Below are positions 41,322 to 49,963 of a stretch of 64,000 nucleotides of DNA, piece after piece (the first letter of the stretch is position 1; each line of letters starts with the position of its first letter). This DNA comes from Fibrobacter sp. UWB2 (GTDB taxonomy: Bacteria; Fibrobacterota; Fibrobacteria; Fibrobacterales; Fibrobacteraceae). Position numbers and translations under genes: made by a program. Under the pieces are notes generated by a model that was given only the letters and a program-made list of their open reading frames with translations, was not told where the DNA came from and made no database searches. Location of the stretch: NCBI RefSeq assembly GCF_002210425.1, contig NZ_MWQK01000001.1, positions 723,044-787,043 on the forward strand. The letters run 5' to 3'.

Positions 41322-42415
41322 TTTTAGCTTTACTGCTAGTCGCATGTAGCTTGGCCCTCGCTGCTACGGCAAGGGTCGATGTGGAGTCTGTCGCCCGCGA
41401 AATCAAGGGTTCGTTCCACTGGTATCCAGTACAAAAGACGTTCTCGATTGTTTCTGCGAAGGACACGCTCAAGTTCGCCGTTGGCATTCCGTACATGACG
41501 CGTAACGGTCGCACGATTGATTTGTCGGCAGCGCCGGAGCTCGATAACGGACACCTATGGATTGCGGAAAACGATGCCAAGAAGATTTCTAATAAAATTG
41601 AGGCAGCCAAGCCAGTTGCAAAGCCCGCCGAACAGAAACCTGCACAGCCAGTCGTTGTCAAACCAAAGGCTCCCAAACAAGAAATCGCAGGCACGCGCGA
41701 AGTCCGCACCATCGTGATTGACCCCGGACACGGAGGCAAGGACCCAGGCGCTTCGGGCAAGAAGTCCCAAGAAAAAGATATCGTTCTCGCCGTTGCAAAG
41801 CTCTTGCGCAAGAACCTCGCGGACGAAGGCTTCAACGTGAAGCTCACCCGCAGCAAGGACGTTTTCATTGAACTGCGCCAACGCGCAAACTTGGCAAACC
41901 AGTGGGATGGCGACCTCTTCATCAGCCTGCACTGCAACGCCATCGACGCAAGCGAAGAACGCAAGAAGATTATCCAGGGTTACCAGTTCTACGTGCTGCG
42001 CGCCCCGGAAAGCGAAGAAGACAAAGCGATAGCCCGTCGTGAAAACGCGGTTGCCACGCTCTACGGCGAAAAGAACGCCAAGGACGAACTTTCACCGCTG
42101 GAATGGTTCAAGCTTGAGGCTCGCCTCGAACAGTACAAACAAACTAGCTACCTCTTCACGGAGAAATTGCTAGACAGTTTTGATGGCGGAAAAATCAAGA
42201 AGATGAACACTGGCGTCGGCGGTGCGGGATTCATGGTTCTCGTAGGCGCAATGATGCCAGCCGTGCTCATTGAACTAGGCTTTATCAGCAACGAAGAAGA
42301 CGAAGCTTACATGATGACCAAGGCTGGCCAGCAAGACCTTGCCGACCGCATCGCACAAGCCGTCAGCAAGTACAAGGACGCTGTCCACACCTACCGCGAA
42401 ACGCTAGGTAGATAG
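41228..42415 (+). CDS. N-acetylmuramoyl-L-alanine amidase (Amidase_3)
   Basis: This exported zinc amidase cuts the bond between muramic acid and the stem peptide. A hydrophobic export segment SLILALLLVACSLALAATA, with a possible lipobox LVAC, is near residue 35. An AMIN-like region (~50-125) and a linker rich in Lys/Pro follow. The Amidase_3 domain (~158-390) has zinc and catalytic residues in VIDPGHGGKDPG, SQEKDIV, SLHCNA and AVLIELGF. The only good ATG is at 41228, inside smpB, giving a 94-base overlap and an unusually long 30-residue basic N-region; a start nearer the hydrophobic segment would need a rare codon. Function is firm, start is not. Confidence 0.88.
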   Translation: MPRQGSTRQATGHSSPRCQDGNGSRRQGSSLILALLLVACSLALAATARVDVESVAREIKGSFHWYPVQKTFSIVSAKDTLKFAVGIPYMTRNGRTIDLSAAPELDNGHLWIAENDAKKISNKIEAAKPVAKPAEQKPAQPVVVKPKAPKQEIAGTREVRTIVIDPGHGGKDPGASGKKSQEKDIVLAVAKLLRKNLADEGFNVKLTRSKDVFIELRQRANLANQWDGDLFISLHCNAIDASEERKKIIQGYQFYVLRAPESEEDKAIARRENAVATLYGEKNAKDELSPLEWFKLEARLEQYKQTSYLFTEKLLDSFDGGKIKKMNTGVGGAGFMVLVGAMMPAVLIELGFISNEEDEAYMMTKAGQQDLADRIAQAVSKYKDAVHTYRETLGR

Positions 42416-42426
42416 CACCTTCATTT

Positions 42427-43509
42427 TTATTGTTCAATTTTAGCGGTATTGGCACTGATTTTTTCCCAACATTCCGCATAAATATCATTGTACATTTGCT
42501 GATAACGTTCTGTAGTTTCTGGTGAGCCCTCTTCGCAAGTTTTGGTCTTTGCAATAAAACCAGTAAACCAGTTTCTACTAACTATAGCCAATTCTCTACT
42601 ATAGGAATAGCCATTTTCATCAGAAAAATAAGGCGTAAATTTTCCTTTCAAGGTTTTATTTTCGGTATCTATAAGAGTTTTTAAATAATCTTTTTGGGCT
42701 TCAGCCAATGCCGTGTTCTCATCTATATTCTTTACAACTCTTTCATACAAAGCTTTCTGCACATCGGCAAGAATATCGGTAAACAAAGCAAAGTCTTCTT
42801 GCTTGCAAGACTTGACTAAATCTTCAGGGAAAATCCCATGGGCTTCGTTATATTCTTGCTCGCTAGTATAGAAAAGATTTCCATCGATTTTGTAGCCACT
42901 CTTATAAGTGCGGGTATCAGAACATTTAACCATCGGAGCATCATAATACATCGTGGGATAACAACTAGGGCTGACGATACCATAAACAGGCGCCATTTCT
43001 TCAATATTACCACTGCACGACTGAAGCTTTTCTTCCCATTCCGTCAAAATTTTTTGAGACAATGAGGAATCTTTCCCTAAATACCTCTTATAATCATCGC
43101 AAGTAGGACTATACGAACGTTCTGGGCAATTGCTTTGTTTATATGTACTTTCTACACAAGTCACGGAAGGATCTCGAGCCAAGAGATACTTCACCGGTTC
43201 AGAAGAACTTGAAGATTCCGTCACGTCAGCACTTGAAGAGCTTTCGACATTCGAAGAACTCATCACAGCATCAGACGAACTAGTCGTGCCAACATCTGAA
43301 GAACTCGTATTTTCTTCAGCCAAAGAACTTGAAGACTCTTCAGGTAAAGCAGCTTCACTACTAGAACTATCCCCAAATGCATCCGCTGACGAATCCGGAT
43401 TAGTAGATTGCATTACAGGAAATTGCGGGTTCGAATCACTGCCACAGCTTGCCCAAAAAAACGATGCGACAGTCAAACAGCTCAGGCGCCAAAACTTGCG
43501 AATATTCAT
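42427..43509 (-). CDS. Lipoprotein of unknown function with Ser-rich linker
   Basis: This 360-residue protein starts at MNIRKFWRLSCLTVASFFWA, 6 bases after AGGAGAA, and has a lipobox-like WASC-GSDS (Cys22). A long Ser/Glu linker (residues ~38-105, blocks of SSSS separated by acidic residues) is typical of Fibrobacter surface proteins. The rest (YLLARDPSVTCVESTYKQSN to the end) contains at least ten Cys and no domain I recognise; disulfides are likely. It converges with the amidase gene (11 bases apart) without a visible terminator. Confidence 0.8.
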   Translation of the reverse strand: MNIRKFWRLSCLTVASFFWASCGSDSNPQFPVMQSTNPDSSADAFGDSSSSEAALPEESSSSLAEENTSSSDVGTTSSSDAVMSSSNVESSSSADVTESSSSSEPVKYLLARDPSVTCVESTYKQSNCPERSYSPTCDDYKRYLGKDSSLSQKILTEWEEKLQSCSGNIEEMAPVYGIVSPSCYPTMYYDAPMVKCSDTRTYKSGYKIDGNLFYTSEQEYNEAHGIFPEDLVKSCKQEDFALFTDILADVQKALYERVVKNIDENTALAEAQKDYLKTLIDTENKTLKGKFTPYFSDENGYSYSRELAIVSRNWFTGFIAKTKTCEEGSPETTERYQQMYNDIYAECWEKISANTAKIEQ

Positions 43510-43643
43510 AAAATTTCTCCTTTTACTCTCTAATATATAATTTATCATAAAAAGAGGTTTCAAAAAACATTCTGCTCAAATAAAAACGTTGACATTCCGT
43601 CAATAAGTACAACAAACACAAGCATCACTGCATACAAAAAAAA

Positions 43644-43667
43644 GAACTGTCACTTTCGCAACAGTTC
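43644..43667 (-). terminator. Terminator after exported protein at 43718
   Basis: On the minus strand GAACTGT and ACAGTTC pair (43667-43661 with 43650-43644), followed by a U-tract (plus-strand A run 43635-43643). Confidence 0.8.
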
Positions 43668-43685
43668 ACTCTAAAAAAATAACTA

Positions 43686-43711
43686 GATCCTTCGCCTTCG
43701 CTCAGGATGAC
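43686..43711. repeat. Dispersed intergenic repeat copy (TCGCTCAGGATGAC)
   Basis: GATCCTTCGCC ... GCTCAGGATGAC is an inverted, diverged relative of the element at 11434-11472 and lies just after the stop of the exported protein gene. Confidence 0.5.
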
Positions 43712-43717
43712 GTAAGG

Positions 43718-44479
43718 CTACTTACGGATTTGCACGGAGTGCTTGTTTACTGCAGGGCGACCGAGCAAGTCAAAGTATTGGAACTTTTTAATGTTCACCG
43801 CCGCCGGTCGGATTTTTCGGATTCCAATCGTTTCTTCTTGAGGATACAGCGGGATAAAGAACATTTCTGTCAAGGTAGACGAATTTTCCTCAGTAAGATG
43901 AATTGTTTGGCCCAGAGCCTCGTAAGTAATCTTCACATATTTTTCATCATCAGGGTTGCCGATATGACAGACATTTGGATCTTTTTTATCCAAAAGTACT
44001 TTTATAAATTCTCCATTTTTGTACTCAACAAGAGTCTCTTCGTCTTTAAGATTTACATATCCATTAAGCGTGTCAACCTTCCCCGAATTAGATCTATAAA
44101 AAGCATAAGGATGCATATCATCAGCGACCTTCATATATTTGACCGTTCCGAAAAGTTCGCCATCGTTATTGATTACAAGCGTAATCATGCCATTCAAGGT
44201 ATCCGCTTCCTGAGTATAATGGAAAACAGTTTTAACAGTATCTTTCGAATCCATCAAAACAAGACTATCCGGAAGAGAATTTCCAGGCGTGTAATAGTAT
44301 TTCTTGGACCAAGGCTTTGAATCCGCACCCTCTGCAGGCGCCCTGTAAAGGCTGTCAAGAACGTAGTCTTCCGGGACATAATAATCCACCGGCTTGGTTT
44401 TGAAATAAGCCTCAAGACAGTTGATGGCATTCGCGTAAATGGAAAGTGCGGCAAGAGAAAAGAGAATTTTTTTGAACAT
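43718..44479 (-). CDS. Exported protein of unknown function with C-terminal sorting-like tail
   Basis: This 253-residue protein has a signal peptide (MFKKILFSLAALSIYANA) and then a domain (residues ~20-215) with the pattern TLNGMITLVINNDGELFGTV and DTLNGYVNLKDEETLVEYKN, seemingly all-beta. Residues ~220-253 (IGIRKIRPAAVNIKKFQYFD LLGRPAV...SVQIRK) resemble the FDMQGR...VAVK and LDAQGR...ITVR ends of the xylanase and pectate lyase, though shorter. Family unknown. It has its own terminator and is probably monocistronic. Confidence 0.72.
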   Translation of the reverse strand: MFKKILFSLAALSIYANAINCLEAYFKTKPVDYYVPEDYVLDSLYRAPAEGADSKPWSKKYYYTPGNSLPDSLVLMDSKDTVKTVFHYTQEADTLNGMITLVINNDGELFGTVKYMKVADDMHPYAFYRSNSGKVDTLNGYVNLKDEETLVEYKNGEFIKVLLDKKDPNVCHIGNPDDEKYVKITYEALGQTIHLTEENSSTLTEMFFIPLYPQEETIGIRKIRPAAVNIKKFQYFDLLGRPAVNKHSVQIRK

Positions 44480-44534
44480 AATTGTCTTTGTTGTTAAAAT
44501 GTTAAATAAAATATAATTATTTTACAATAAAAAA

Positions 44535-44570
44535 AGAGAACCGTTGCCAAAGCAACAGTTCTCTTTTTGA
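44535..44570. terminator. Bidirectional terminator upstream of exported protein / after yebC
   Basis: AGAGAAC-GTTGC pairs with GCAAC-GTTCTCT with an A-tract before and a T-tract after. It serves the minus-strand yebC operon. Confidence 0.85.
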
Positions 44571-44573
44571 AAT

Positions 44574-44602
44574 GGAGATTCCCGCTCGGTGGCGGGAATG
44601 AC
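44574..44602. repeat. Palindromic intergenic repeat copy (GGAGATTCCCG type)
   Basis: GGAGATTCCCGCTCGG ... CGGGAATGACG is nearly identical to the copy at 11831-11860. Confidence 0.75.
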
Positions 44603-44667
44603 GTGCAAGACAAGCCGCTCTTTCGTCTCTCCTCTGTAGCGAGCGACGCGAGCGTTCTCTCGTCTAA

Positions 44668-45411
44668 TTATTCTGCGTCCATGTCAGCTTCGTCGATTTC
44701 GGCGTTGTGGTAGACTTCCTGAACGTCGTCGTGGTCTTCGAACTTGTCGATGAGCTTGAGGAGCTTGACAGCATCGTCGTGACCGAGCTTGACCGGGTCA
44801 TTCGGAACGTAGCTGAGTTCTGCACTCATCATTTCGATACCAGCATTTTCGAGAGCCTTGGAAACGGCGTCGAAAGCTTCCGGAGAAGTGGAGATTTCAT
44901 GAACGCCATCTTCGGTGCTCATGTCTTCTGCGCCAGCTTCGAGAACGAGGTCCATGATCTGGTCTTCCGGATACTTTTCAGCATCGACGACAATCACGCC
45001 CTTGTAGGTGAATGCCCAAGAAACGGAACCGGATTCGCCCATGGAACCGTTGTTCTTGTTGAAGATGTTACGGATTTCAGCAACCGTACGGACCTTGTTG
45101 TCGGTCATGCACTGCACCATGATAGCGATGCCTGCCGGGCCGCGTCCTTCGTACAGCGGTTCCGTCATTTCGGTACCGGAGTTAGCACCCGTACCCTTGG
45201 CAATAGCACTTTCGATGTTCTTGGTCGGCAAGCTCTGGCTCTTGGACTTGAGGATTGCAGCACGGAGACGCGGGTTAGCGTCAGGGTTGCCGCCGCCGAG
45301 CTTAGCAGCGATGGAGATTTCCTTGATCAGCTTGTTCCAAGCCTTGGCACGAGCGACGTCGGTTTTGGCTTTCTTGCGTTTGGTGGTGGCCCATTTGGAG
45401 TGACCGGACAT
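44668..45411 (-). CDS. yebC: YebC/PmpR family protein
   Basis: This 247-residue protein begins MSGHSKWATTKRKKAKTDVA, continues LIKEISIAAKLGGGNPDANP and has the GRGPAGIAIMVQCMTDNKVR block, all diagnostic of the family. Members are annotated as transcription regulators, and recent work on relatives points to translation of polyproline stretches. The C-terminus is acidic (KFEDHDDVQEVYHNAEIDEA). It is the last gene of a minus-strand set with the exported protein at 45451 and the sugar phosphomutase at 46197, with gaps of 39 and 29 bases. Confidence 0.95.
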   Translation of the reverse strand: MSGHSKWATTKRKKAKTDVARAKAWNKLIKEISIAAKLGGGNPDANPRLRAAILKSKSQSLPTKNIESAIAKGTGANSGTEMTEPLYEGRGPAGIAIMVQCMTDNKVRTVAEIRNIFNKNNGSMGESGSVSWAFTYKGVIVVDAEKYPEDQIMDLVLEAGAEDMSTEDGVHEISTSPEAFDAVSKALENAGIEMMSAELSYVPNDPVKLGHDDAVKLLKLIDKFEDHDDVQEVYHNAEIDEADMDAE

Positions 45412-45450
45412 AATTTACCTCTACTTGAGTTTTGTAATAAAATTTAATAA

Positions 45451-46167
45451 CTATTTTCCATTCATCTTGCAGCGGCGTTTCTGCTTGGCTGTGAGCTTGC
45501 GACCCGTGCAATCAAGATCAACCTTCTTGGACTTGAGCTTGGTCTTTTCCGCTTTTTCACGAGCCCTGCGGTCTGCCTCTTCCTGAGCCTTGCGCTCGGC
45601 TTCGGCAGCCTTAGCCGCTTGGCGCTTCTGCTGCATATCGACAAGCTTAGTCTTGTCTATAGGAACAGCAGATGCCTTTGTAATTTCACGTTCGTACTTA
45701 CCGCTCCAGATTCTACCGAGAAGTGAGCCAGACTGGAGAGCATCATCCAAAATGCTCTGGGCCCAGCTGTCATTTGCAGGCGGCAAAAGCTTGAACGACA
45801 AGTTGCGAATTCTAGTCGGTTCTTCGTCGTAATAAAGCATCATGTCGAAGAAGCCCACGTTGTATTCTTCGCCATCAGAACCGGCAGCAATCTTGTCCGG
45901 GATGTAGGCAAGCACAGCGTAAAGCGCTCTATCGAAAAGAGCCGTTATAAGGACATCAGAATCTCCACCGGGAGCCTGGACTTCACCTTCCGCAAGGAAT
46001 GCCCACGGAGCCACATCGACTCGGAGCCTGAACTTGTGGAAACCCTTCTCAGCCTTTTTGAGCTTGATCAAGGCGCCAGAGAAAGCCTGGAATTCCGGCT
46101 TAATGGAGCCTTCCTGCGCGAACACCATGGCACACGCAAGGAAGATGACCGTTAGAAGTTTTTTCAT
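45451..46167 (-). CDS. Exported protein of unknown function with basic C-terminus
   Basis: This 238-residue protein has a signal peptide (MKKLLTVIFLACAMVFA-QEG). Residues ~25-165 hold VDVAPWAFLAEGEVQAPGGD and FFDMMLYYDEEPTRIRNLSF, a pattern I do not recognise. Residues ~170-220 form a charged, Ala-rich helix (QQKRQAAKAAEAERKAQEEA), probably a coiled coil, and the end is DCTGRKLTAKQKRRCKMNGK, with two Cys. It lies in an apparent operon with a sugar phosphomutase and yebC, which gives no clear functional hint. Confidence 0.75.
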   Translation of the reverse strand: MKKLLTVIFLACAMVFAQEGSIKPEFQAFSGALIKLKKAEKGFHKFRLRVDVAPWAFLAEGEVQAPGGDSDVLITALFDRALYAVLAYIPDKIAAGSDGEEYNVGFFDMMLYYDEEPTRIRNLSFKLLPPANDSWAQSILDDALQSGSLLGRIWSGKYEREITKASAVPIDKTKLVDMQQKRQAAKAAEAERKAQEEADRRAREKAEKTKLKSKKVDLDCTGRKLTAKQKRRCKMNGK

Positions 46168-46196
46168 TTCCCTAATCCAATTCGCTTAATTTATCC

Positions 46197-47810
46197 TTAG
46201 TTCTTGAAGAACAAAGCCTTGGCAGCTTCGAACATCGGATCCTTTTCATCCGGGTTACGGCATTCCGTATAAATACGGACCTTCGGTTCCGTACCGGACG
46301 GACGCACGAGCATCCAGGAATCGTCGTCGAAGATGACCTTTACGCCATCGAGCGTGAGGAGCTGCTTCACGGTCTTTTCGTTGTTACCGACCATGACCTT
46401 TGCACCCGGCTTAGCGATATCGGCGATAGCGTTGACCTTAGCCTTGAGCGGTTCGCCAACGAGGGACTTGTCGACTTCGAAACCAGAACGGGTCGGATAG
46501 AAACGGCCGTATTCTTCGTACAAAGCGTCGAGGTATTCGCCGAGGTTCTTGCCAGTCGTAGCGAGAATTTCGAGAGCGATGAGGAGGCCGAACTGAGCGT
46601 CCTTTTCGAGCGTGTTGTTGAGGCCGGAGATACCGTCAGATTCTTCGAATGCGACGAGAGCCTTCTGCTTGGCATTGCGAGAGAGCCACGGGCGGAAGTT
46701 CTTGAAGCCCACCGGAGTTTCCATGACAGGAACGCCGAGCTTTTCAGCAATGATGTTCACGAAGTTGGAAGTTGCAACGGACTTAGCCACGCAGCCCTGT
46801 TCCTTGCGCCAGGTTGCCATGTAGTGGAATGCGATTGCACCGAACTGGTTCATGTCGATTTCACGAGTGCCGTCGTAGAAACGGATACGGTCGCCATCCG
46901 GGTCAAAGATTGCACCGAGACGGAACCAGGACTTGCTTTCGTCGAGAACCTTGCGGACCTTTTCGAGGTTCTTGCTGGACGGTTCCGGAGCGATACCGCC
47001 GAACAAAGAATCGTCTTCGTTGCGGAGCGTGATGAGGCATTCCGGATTGTCGAGGAGAGCTGCCGGACGGCGGCGGGTAGAACCATGAACGTGGTCGCAC
47101 ACGAGCGTGAGGCGGCCCTTCTTGATGAATTCCTTAATGCGGTCGAACTTGATCGTGCCCTGCTTGACGAGGAATTCCTTGTAAATCTTGAGGGAGTCGA
47201 TAATTTCCCAGTCAACCTTGGAGACCGGTTCGAACTTCCAGGTAGCCATCATTTCGTTAGAAAGCTTGGTGATGACGTTCGTGATTTCCGGACCTGCAGG
47301 ACCGCCGTCTGCCGGGTTGAACTTGATGCCGTTGTAGTGGCTCGGGTTGTGACTCGGAGTCATGTTGATGGAGCAAGCAGCGCCGAGCATTTCGATTGCA
47401 GCGGAGAATTCCGGAGTCGGCATTTCGCCACCGTAGTAAACCTTCACGCCAGCCTTTGCAAACTGGTCTGCGACAGCTTCGCAGAATTCGTGACCGAGCA
47501 AGCGGTTGTCATGGCCAACGACCACGCCACGCTTCTGGAGTTCAGCAAAATCCTTGACACCCAGAGCAGCGAAGAGTTCCGGAGTTGCTTCCTTGTACAA
47601 ACGCACAATAGCAGCACCGACAACCTGCAAGTTGCGGAGCGTGAATTCAGAACCGATTTCACCGCGCCAGCCGGAGGTACCAAAGCTGACCTTAGCCGGT
47701 TCCTGGGAGGTCAAAGCGACCTGCTTCACGGTTTCAACCAGGTTCATATCGGTAGCCGGGTTGAATTCGGGGGACTGAATCTTTTTCCAAATCTGGGTAA
47801 TATTTTCCAT
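46197..47810 (-). CDS. Phosphoglucomutase/phosphomannomutase family enzyme
   Basis: This 537-residue alpha-D-phosphohexomutase moves phosphate between C1 and C6 of a hexose. Motifs visible are FGTSGWRGEIGSEFT (substrate start), NMTPSHNPSHYNGIKFNPAD with the phosphoserine, DPDGDRIRF (metal), AFEESDGISGLNN (sugar specificity) and VRPSGTEPKVRIY (phosphate). The E-E-S in the specificity loop and the overall length suit phosphoglucomutase-like members that also use mannose. It heads the operon with the genes at 45451 and 44668. The start lies after AGGAACCGCT. Confidence 0.92.
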   Translation of the reverse strand: MENITQIWKKIQSPEFNPATDMNLVETVKQVALTSQEPAKVSFGTSGWRGEIGSEFTLRNLQVVGAAIVRLYKEATPELFAALGVKDFAELQKRGVVVGHDNRLLGHEFCEAVADQFAKAGVKVYYGGEMPTPEFSAAIEMLGAACSINMTPSHNPSHYNGIKFNPADGGPAGPEITNVITKLSNEMMATWKFEPVSKVDWEIIDSLKIYKEFLVKQGTIKFDRIKEFIKKGRLTLVCDHVHGSTRRRPAALLDNPECLITLRNEDDSLFGGIAPEPSSKNLEKVRKVLDESKSWFRLGAIFDPDGDRIRFYDGTREIDMNQFGAIAFHYMATWRKEQGCVAKSVATSNFVNIIAEKLGVPVMETPVGFKNFRPWLSRNAKQKALVAFEESDGISGLNNTLEKDAQFGLLIALEILATTGKNLGEYLDALYEEYGRFYPTRSGFEVDKSLVGEPLKAKVNAIADIAKPGAKVMVGNNEKTVKQLLTLDGVKVIFDDDSWMLVRPSGTEPKVRIYTECRNPDEKDPMFEAAKALFFKN

Positions 47811-47856
47811 AGCGGTTCCTTTGTAGTTTTAACGCGCAAAATTTAGAAAAAATCCA

Positions 47857-47886
47857 GTAGGAAGTAGGAAGTAGACTGTAGGAAGA
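47857..47886. repeat. GTAGGAA tandem-like repeat upstream of the phosphomutase gene
   Basis: AGTAGGAAGTAGGAAGTAG and then ACTGTAGGAAG repeat the motif found after cysE (19583) and at 12920. Confidence 0.65.
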
Positions 47887-47924
47887 AACGCCTAAAACAA
47901 GGGGTTACAATTCTTGTAAAAAAA

Positions 47925-47946
47925 AGACTCACTTTTATGTGAGCCT
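47925..47946 (-). terminator. Terminator after nuclease pseudogene
   Basis: Minus strand: AGGCTCAC pairs with GTGAGTCT and an eight-base U-tract follows (plus A run 47918-47925). Confidence 0.75.
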
Positions 47947-47977
47947 TGACTTTTACCTGTTTCTTAAATTGCAACGA

Positions 47978-48496
47978 CTACTTCGATTTCAAAGCTTCAA
48001 GCCGAGCCTTCGCCTCAGCAATTTTCTCTGGGGGCAAGCCCATTGCCTGCATAACGCTTATAGCATCGGCATGACCTTCAGTTTTGCCTTCCGACTAGCC
48101 TTCAGCCTTTCCTTCAGTCTTACCCTTGAGAAAATTCTCAGCAATAACGGCATCGTATGCATGCATTTCGTCGAACATGAATTGCTCCATTTTTTTCAAA
48201 AGTTCAGGATCCGCATTGCTTACCCGCAGGCGATCCAAAGCATTCTTAAGAAGAGGGTATTCCGATTCGGGGACTTCAAGCGGGCCCCTTGAAATAAGCC
48301 TAAGCCAGAAATCTTCACGGGAGTTCACGCCCTTGCGAAGCTTCAAGAACTTAACCAAATCGACTATAATATATTTATTTTTCGGAAACAGCGGCAAGGC
48401 CTTCCCCGCCTTTACATCGTGCTTACTATAAAGCATCCACGTATCCTTATAAATCTGCGTTTTTGACGATGTACGGTTTTGTTGTATTATTTTCAT
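47978..48496 (-). pseudogene. Truncated PD-(D/E)XK nuclease/transposase family gene with internal stop
   Basis: From an ATG at 48496 the frame encodes 133 residues (SKTQIYKDTWMLYSKHDVKA ... VIAENFLKGKTEGKAEG) and meets a TAG at about 48095. The same frame then continues SEGKTEGHADAISVMQAMGL and LEALKSK to a second stop at 47978. The combined product looks like the C-terminal half of the PDDEXK (Rpn/TIGR01784-like) family common in Fibrobacter, including the repeated KGKTEGKAEG tail; the N-terminal nuclease core is missing. An alternative frame from 48508 reads MANENNTTKPYIVKNADL and stops, which could be the displaced native N-terminus. I therefore call it a decayed copy. Confidence 0.65.
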
Positions 48497-48970
48497 TTGC
48501 CATTAGCATGTCCTTATAACGGTAAGGAACATCCCCTACCCGTTACATTAACACGCTTTTGACGCCTACGGCGTCCGCGGCTGCACTCGGTCATAGAAAA
48601 ATGCAAGCATTTTTCTGCGACTCTCGTTTTGCACGCTTTTTTGCTCCGTTTGGCCCAAAACTTTTTTGAATTCGAGTAAAATGATTTTAACACAGACAAC
48701 AAAACAATTTCGGATAAAGTTAATTTTTCAGCACTAAGCCGGGGCGTTACGGGCCGGCGACTGAGGGCCCGTTCGAGGGGGTGGAGAGCAACGAAGTGCG
48801 AACCAGGGGGATCCCTCCCCCACCAATCTTAACTAGATTGCCGCGTCGCTACGCTCCTCGCAATGACGTTTTTTCAAGCTACAGCTCTTGATTTACAAGC
48901 CTTTAATTTCGCCATATTTTTCACTCGTCTTTCGTCTCTAGTCTCTCGTCTATACTATATTTAGGTTACT
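48497..48970. other. Gene-free region with repeats and the dapA promoter
   Basis: No convincing gene is seen. It holds an AAATGC/GCATTT palindrome near 48597-48622 (AAAAATGCAAGCATTTTT) and a GC-rich element at 48739-48822 (GGGGCGTTACGGGC to GGGGGATCCCTCCCCC), a diverged copy of 27907-27986. The palindromic string AGATTGCCGCG ... GCAATGACG is at 48835-48868. A TATATT box (48956-48961) lies 9 bases before the dapA ATG. Confidence 0.6.
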
Positions 48971-49927
48971 ATGCAAATTACAAACGCTTCTCAACTTACT
49001 GGTGTTTTCCCCGCGTTGTTCACCCCGCTCAAGAACGACGATCCTAAGAACCTTCGCAACTCCATCGACTACAAGAAGATGGGGCAGATGATTGACGATG
49101 TTATTGCAGCTGGTGCAAGTGGTGTGCTCCCCGCCGTGACGACGGGCCAGAGTGCAACGGTCTCTCCGCAGCAGCACTTGGATATCATTAAGTTCACGCT
49201 CGACTACGTTGACGGTCGCGTTCCTGTGATTGCAGGCGCAGGCTCCAACTGCACGCGCGAATCTATCGAGATGATCGAAAACGTTTTGAAGATTGCTCCG
49301 GTGGCGGTCCTCTGCGTCACTGGCTACTACAACAATCCGCCGCAGGAAGGCTTGCTCAAGCACTACCAGACGCTCAGTAGCGAAACGGGTGCAAAGATTG
49401 TTATTTACAACGTTCCGGGCCGTACCTCCAGCTATGTCCATCCGGACACCTTGATTGCTCTTGCCGAAGACAAGAACATCATCGGTCTCAAGCAGGCGGT
49501 TGAATTTGGTTTTGGCGAAAAGTTCCACGAAGACACGATGCGCGTCATCAAGGAAACAAAGGGCAAGGACTTCGCCGTGATGAGCGGTGAAGACGGTCTC
49601 TTTGCTGACCTCCTCGAAATGGGCGGCACGGGTATCGTGAGCGCAACGGGCAACATCCCGGAAGCTTGCAAGACTTTCGTTGACCTCTACAAGGCTTTCC
49701 AGGCTGACGACAAGGACAAGGCTCACAACTTGCAGAAGGCTGCTCGTGACTATATCGACGCCACGTTCTGCCGCAAGAACCCGATTCCTCTCGGAACGCT
49801 CTTCAACAGCCCGTTGTTCCAGCCGCTCGTAAGCGTGAAGGACACGGCTAACGGTGCTGACGCTGTTGCCCGCATCATGAAGCTCATCGACGAGAAGGCA
49901 ACCAGCTTGAAGAAGTATCACGCCTAA
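48971..49927 (+). CDS. dapA: 4-hydroxy-tetrahydrodipicolinate synthase family protein
   Basis: This 318-residue TIM-barrel aldolase condenses pyruvate and aspartate semialdehyde in the lysine/diaminopimelate pathway. GVLPAVTTGQSATVSPQQHL corresponds to the GTTGE region, VTGYYNNPPQEGLLKHYQTL and IYNVPGRTS hold the catalytic Tyr, and NIIGLKQAVEF the Schiff-base Lys. TTGQSATVS instead of the common TTGESPTL and LKQAVE instead of KEATG are deviations, so a related aldolase (for example N-acetylneuraminate lyase-like) cannot be excluded, but the whole length fits DapA. No Shine-Dalgarno site precedes the ATG. Confidence 0.85.
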   Translation: MQITNASQLTGVFPALFTPLKNDDPKNLRNSIDYKKMGQMIDDVIAAGASGVLPAVTTGQSATVSPQQHLDIIKFTLDYVDGRVPVIAGAGSNCTRESIEMIENVLKIAPVAVLCVTGYYNNPPQEGLLKHYQTLSSETGAKIVIYNVPGRTSSYVHPDTLIALAEDKNIIGLKQAVEFGFGEKFHEDTMRVIKETKGKDFAVMSGEDGLFADLLEMGGTGIVSATGNIPEACKTFVDLYKAFQADDKDKAHNLQKAARDYIDATFCRKNPIPLGTLFNSPLFQPLVSVKDTANGADAVARIMKLIDEKATSLKKYHA

Positions 49928-49963
49928 TAGGCAGTAGGAAGACTTTTTAACAGGAGAATCACA

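Noticed and set aside
43425..43445. tRNA-like string GGGTTCGAATCAC
   Set aside because: It resembles a T-arm but lies inside the coding region of the lipoprotein at 42427, and no acceptor or anticodon arms can be paired around it.
48514..48702. 62-codon minus-strand frame
   Set aside because: It runs through palindromic intergenic sequence, has a composition driven by repeats (RGRRRRQKR) and no ribosome site.
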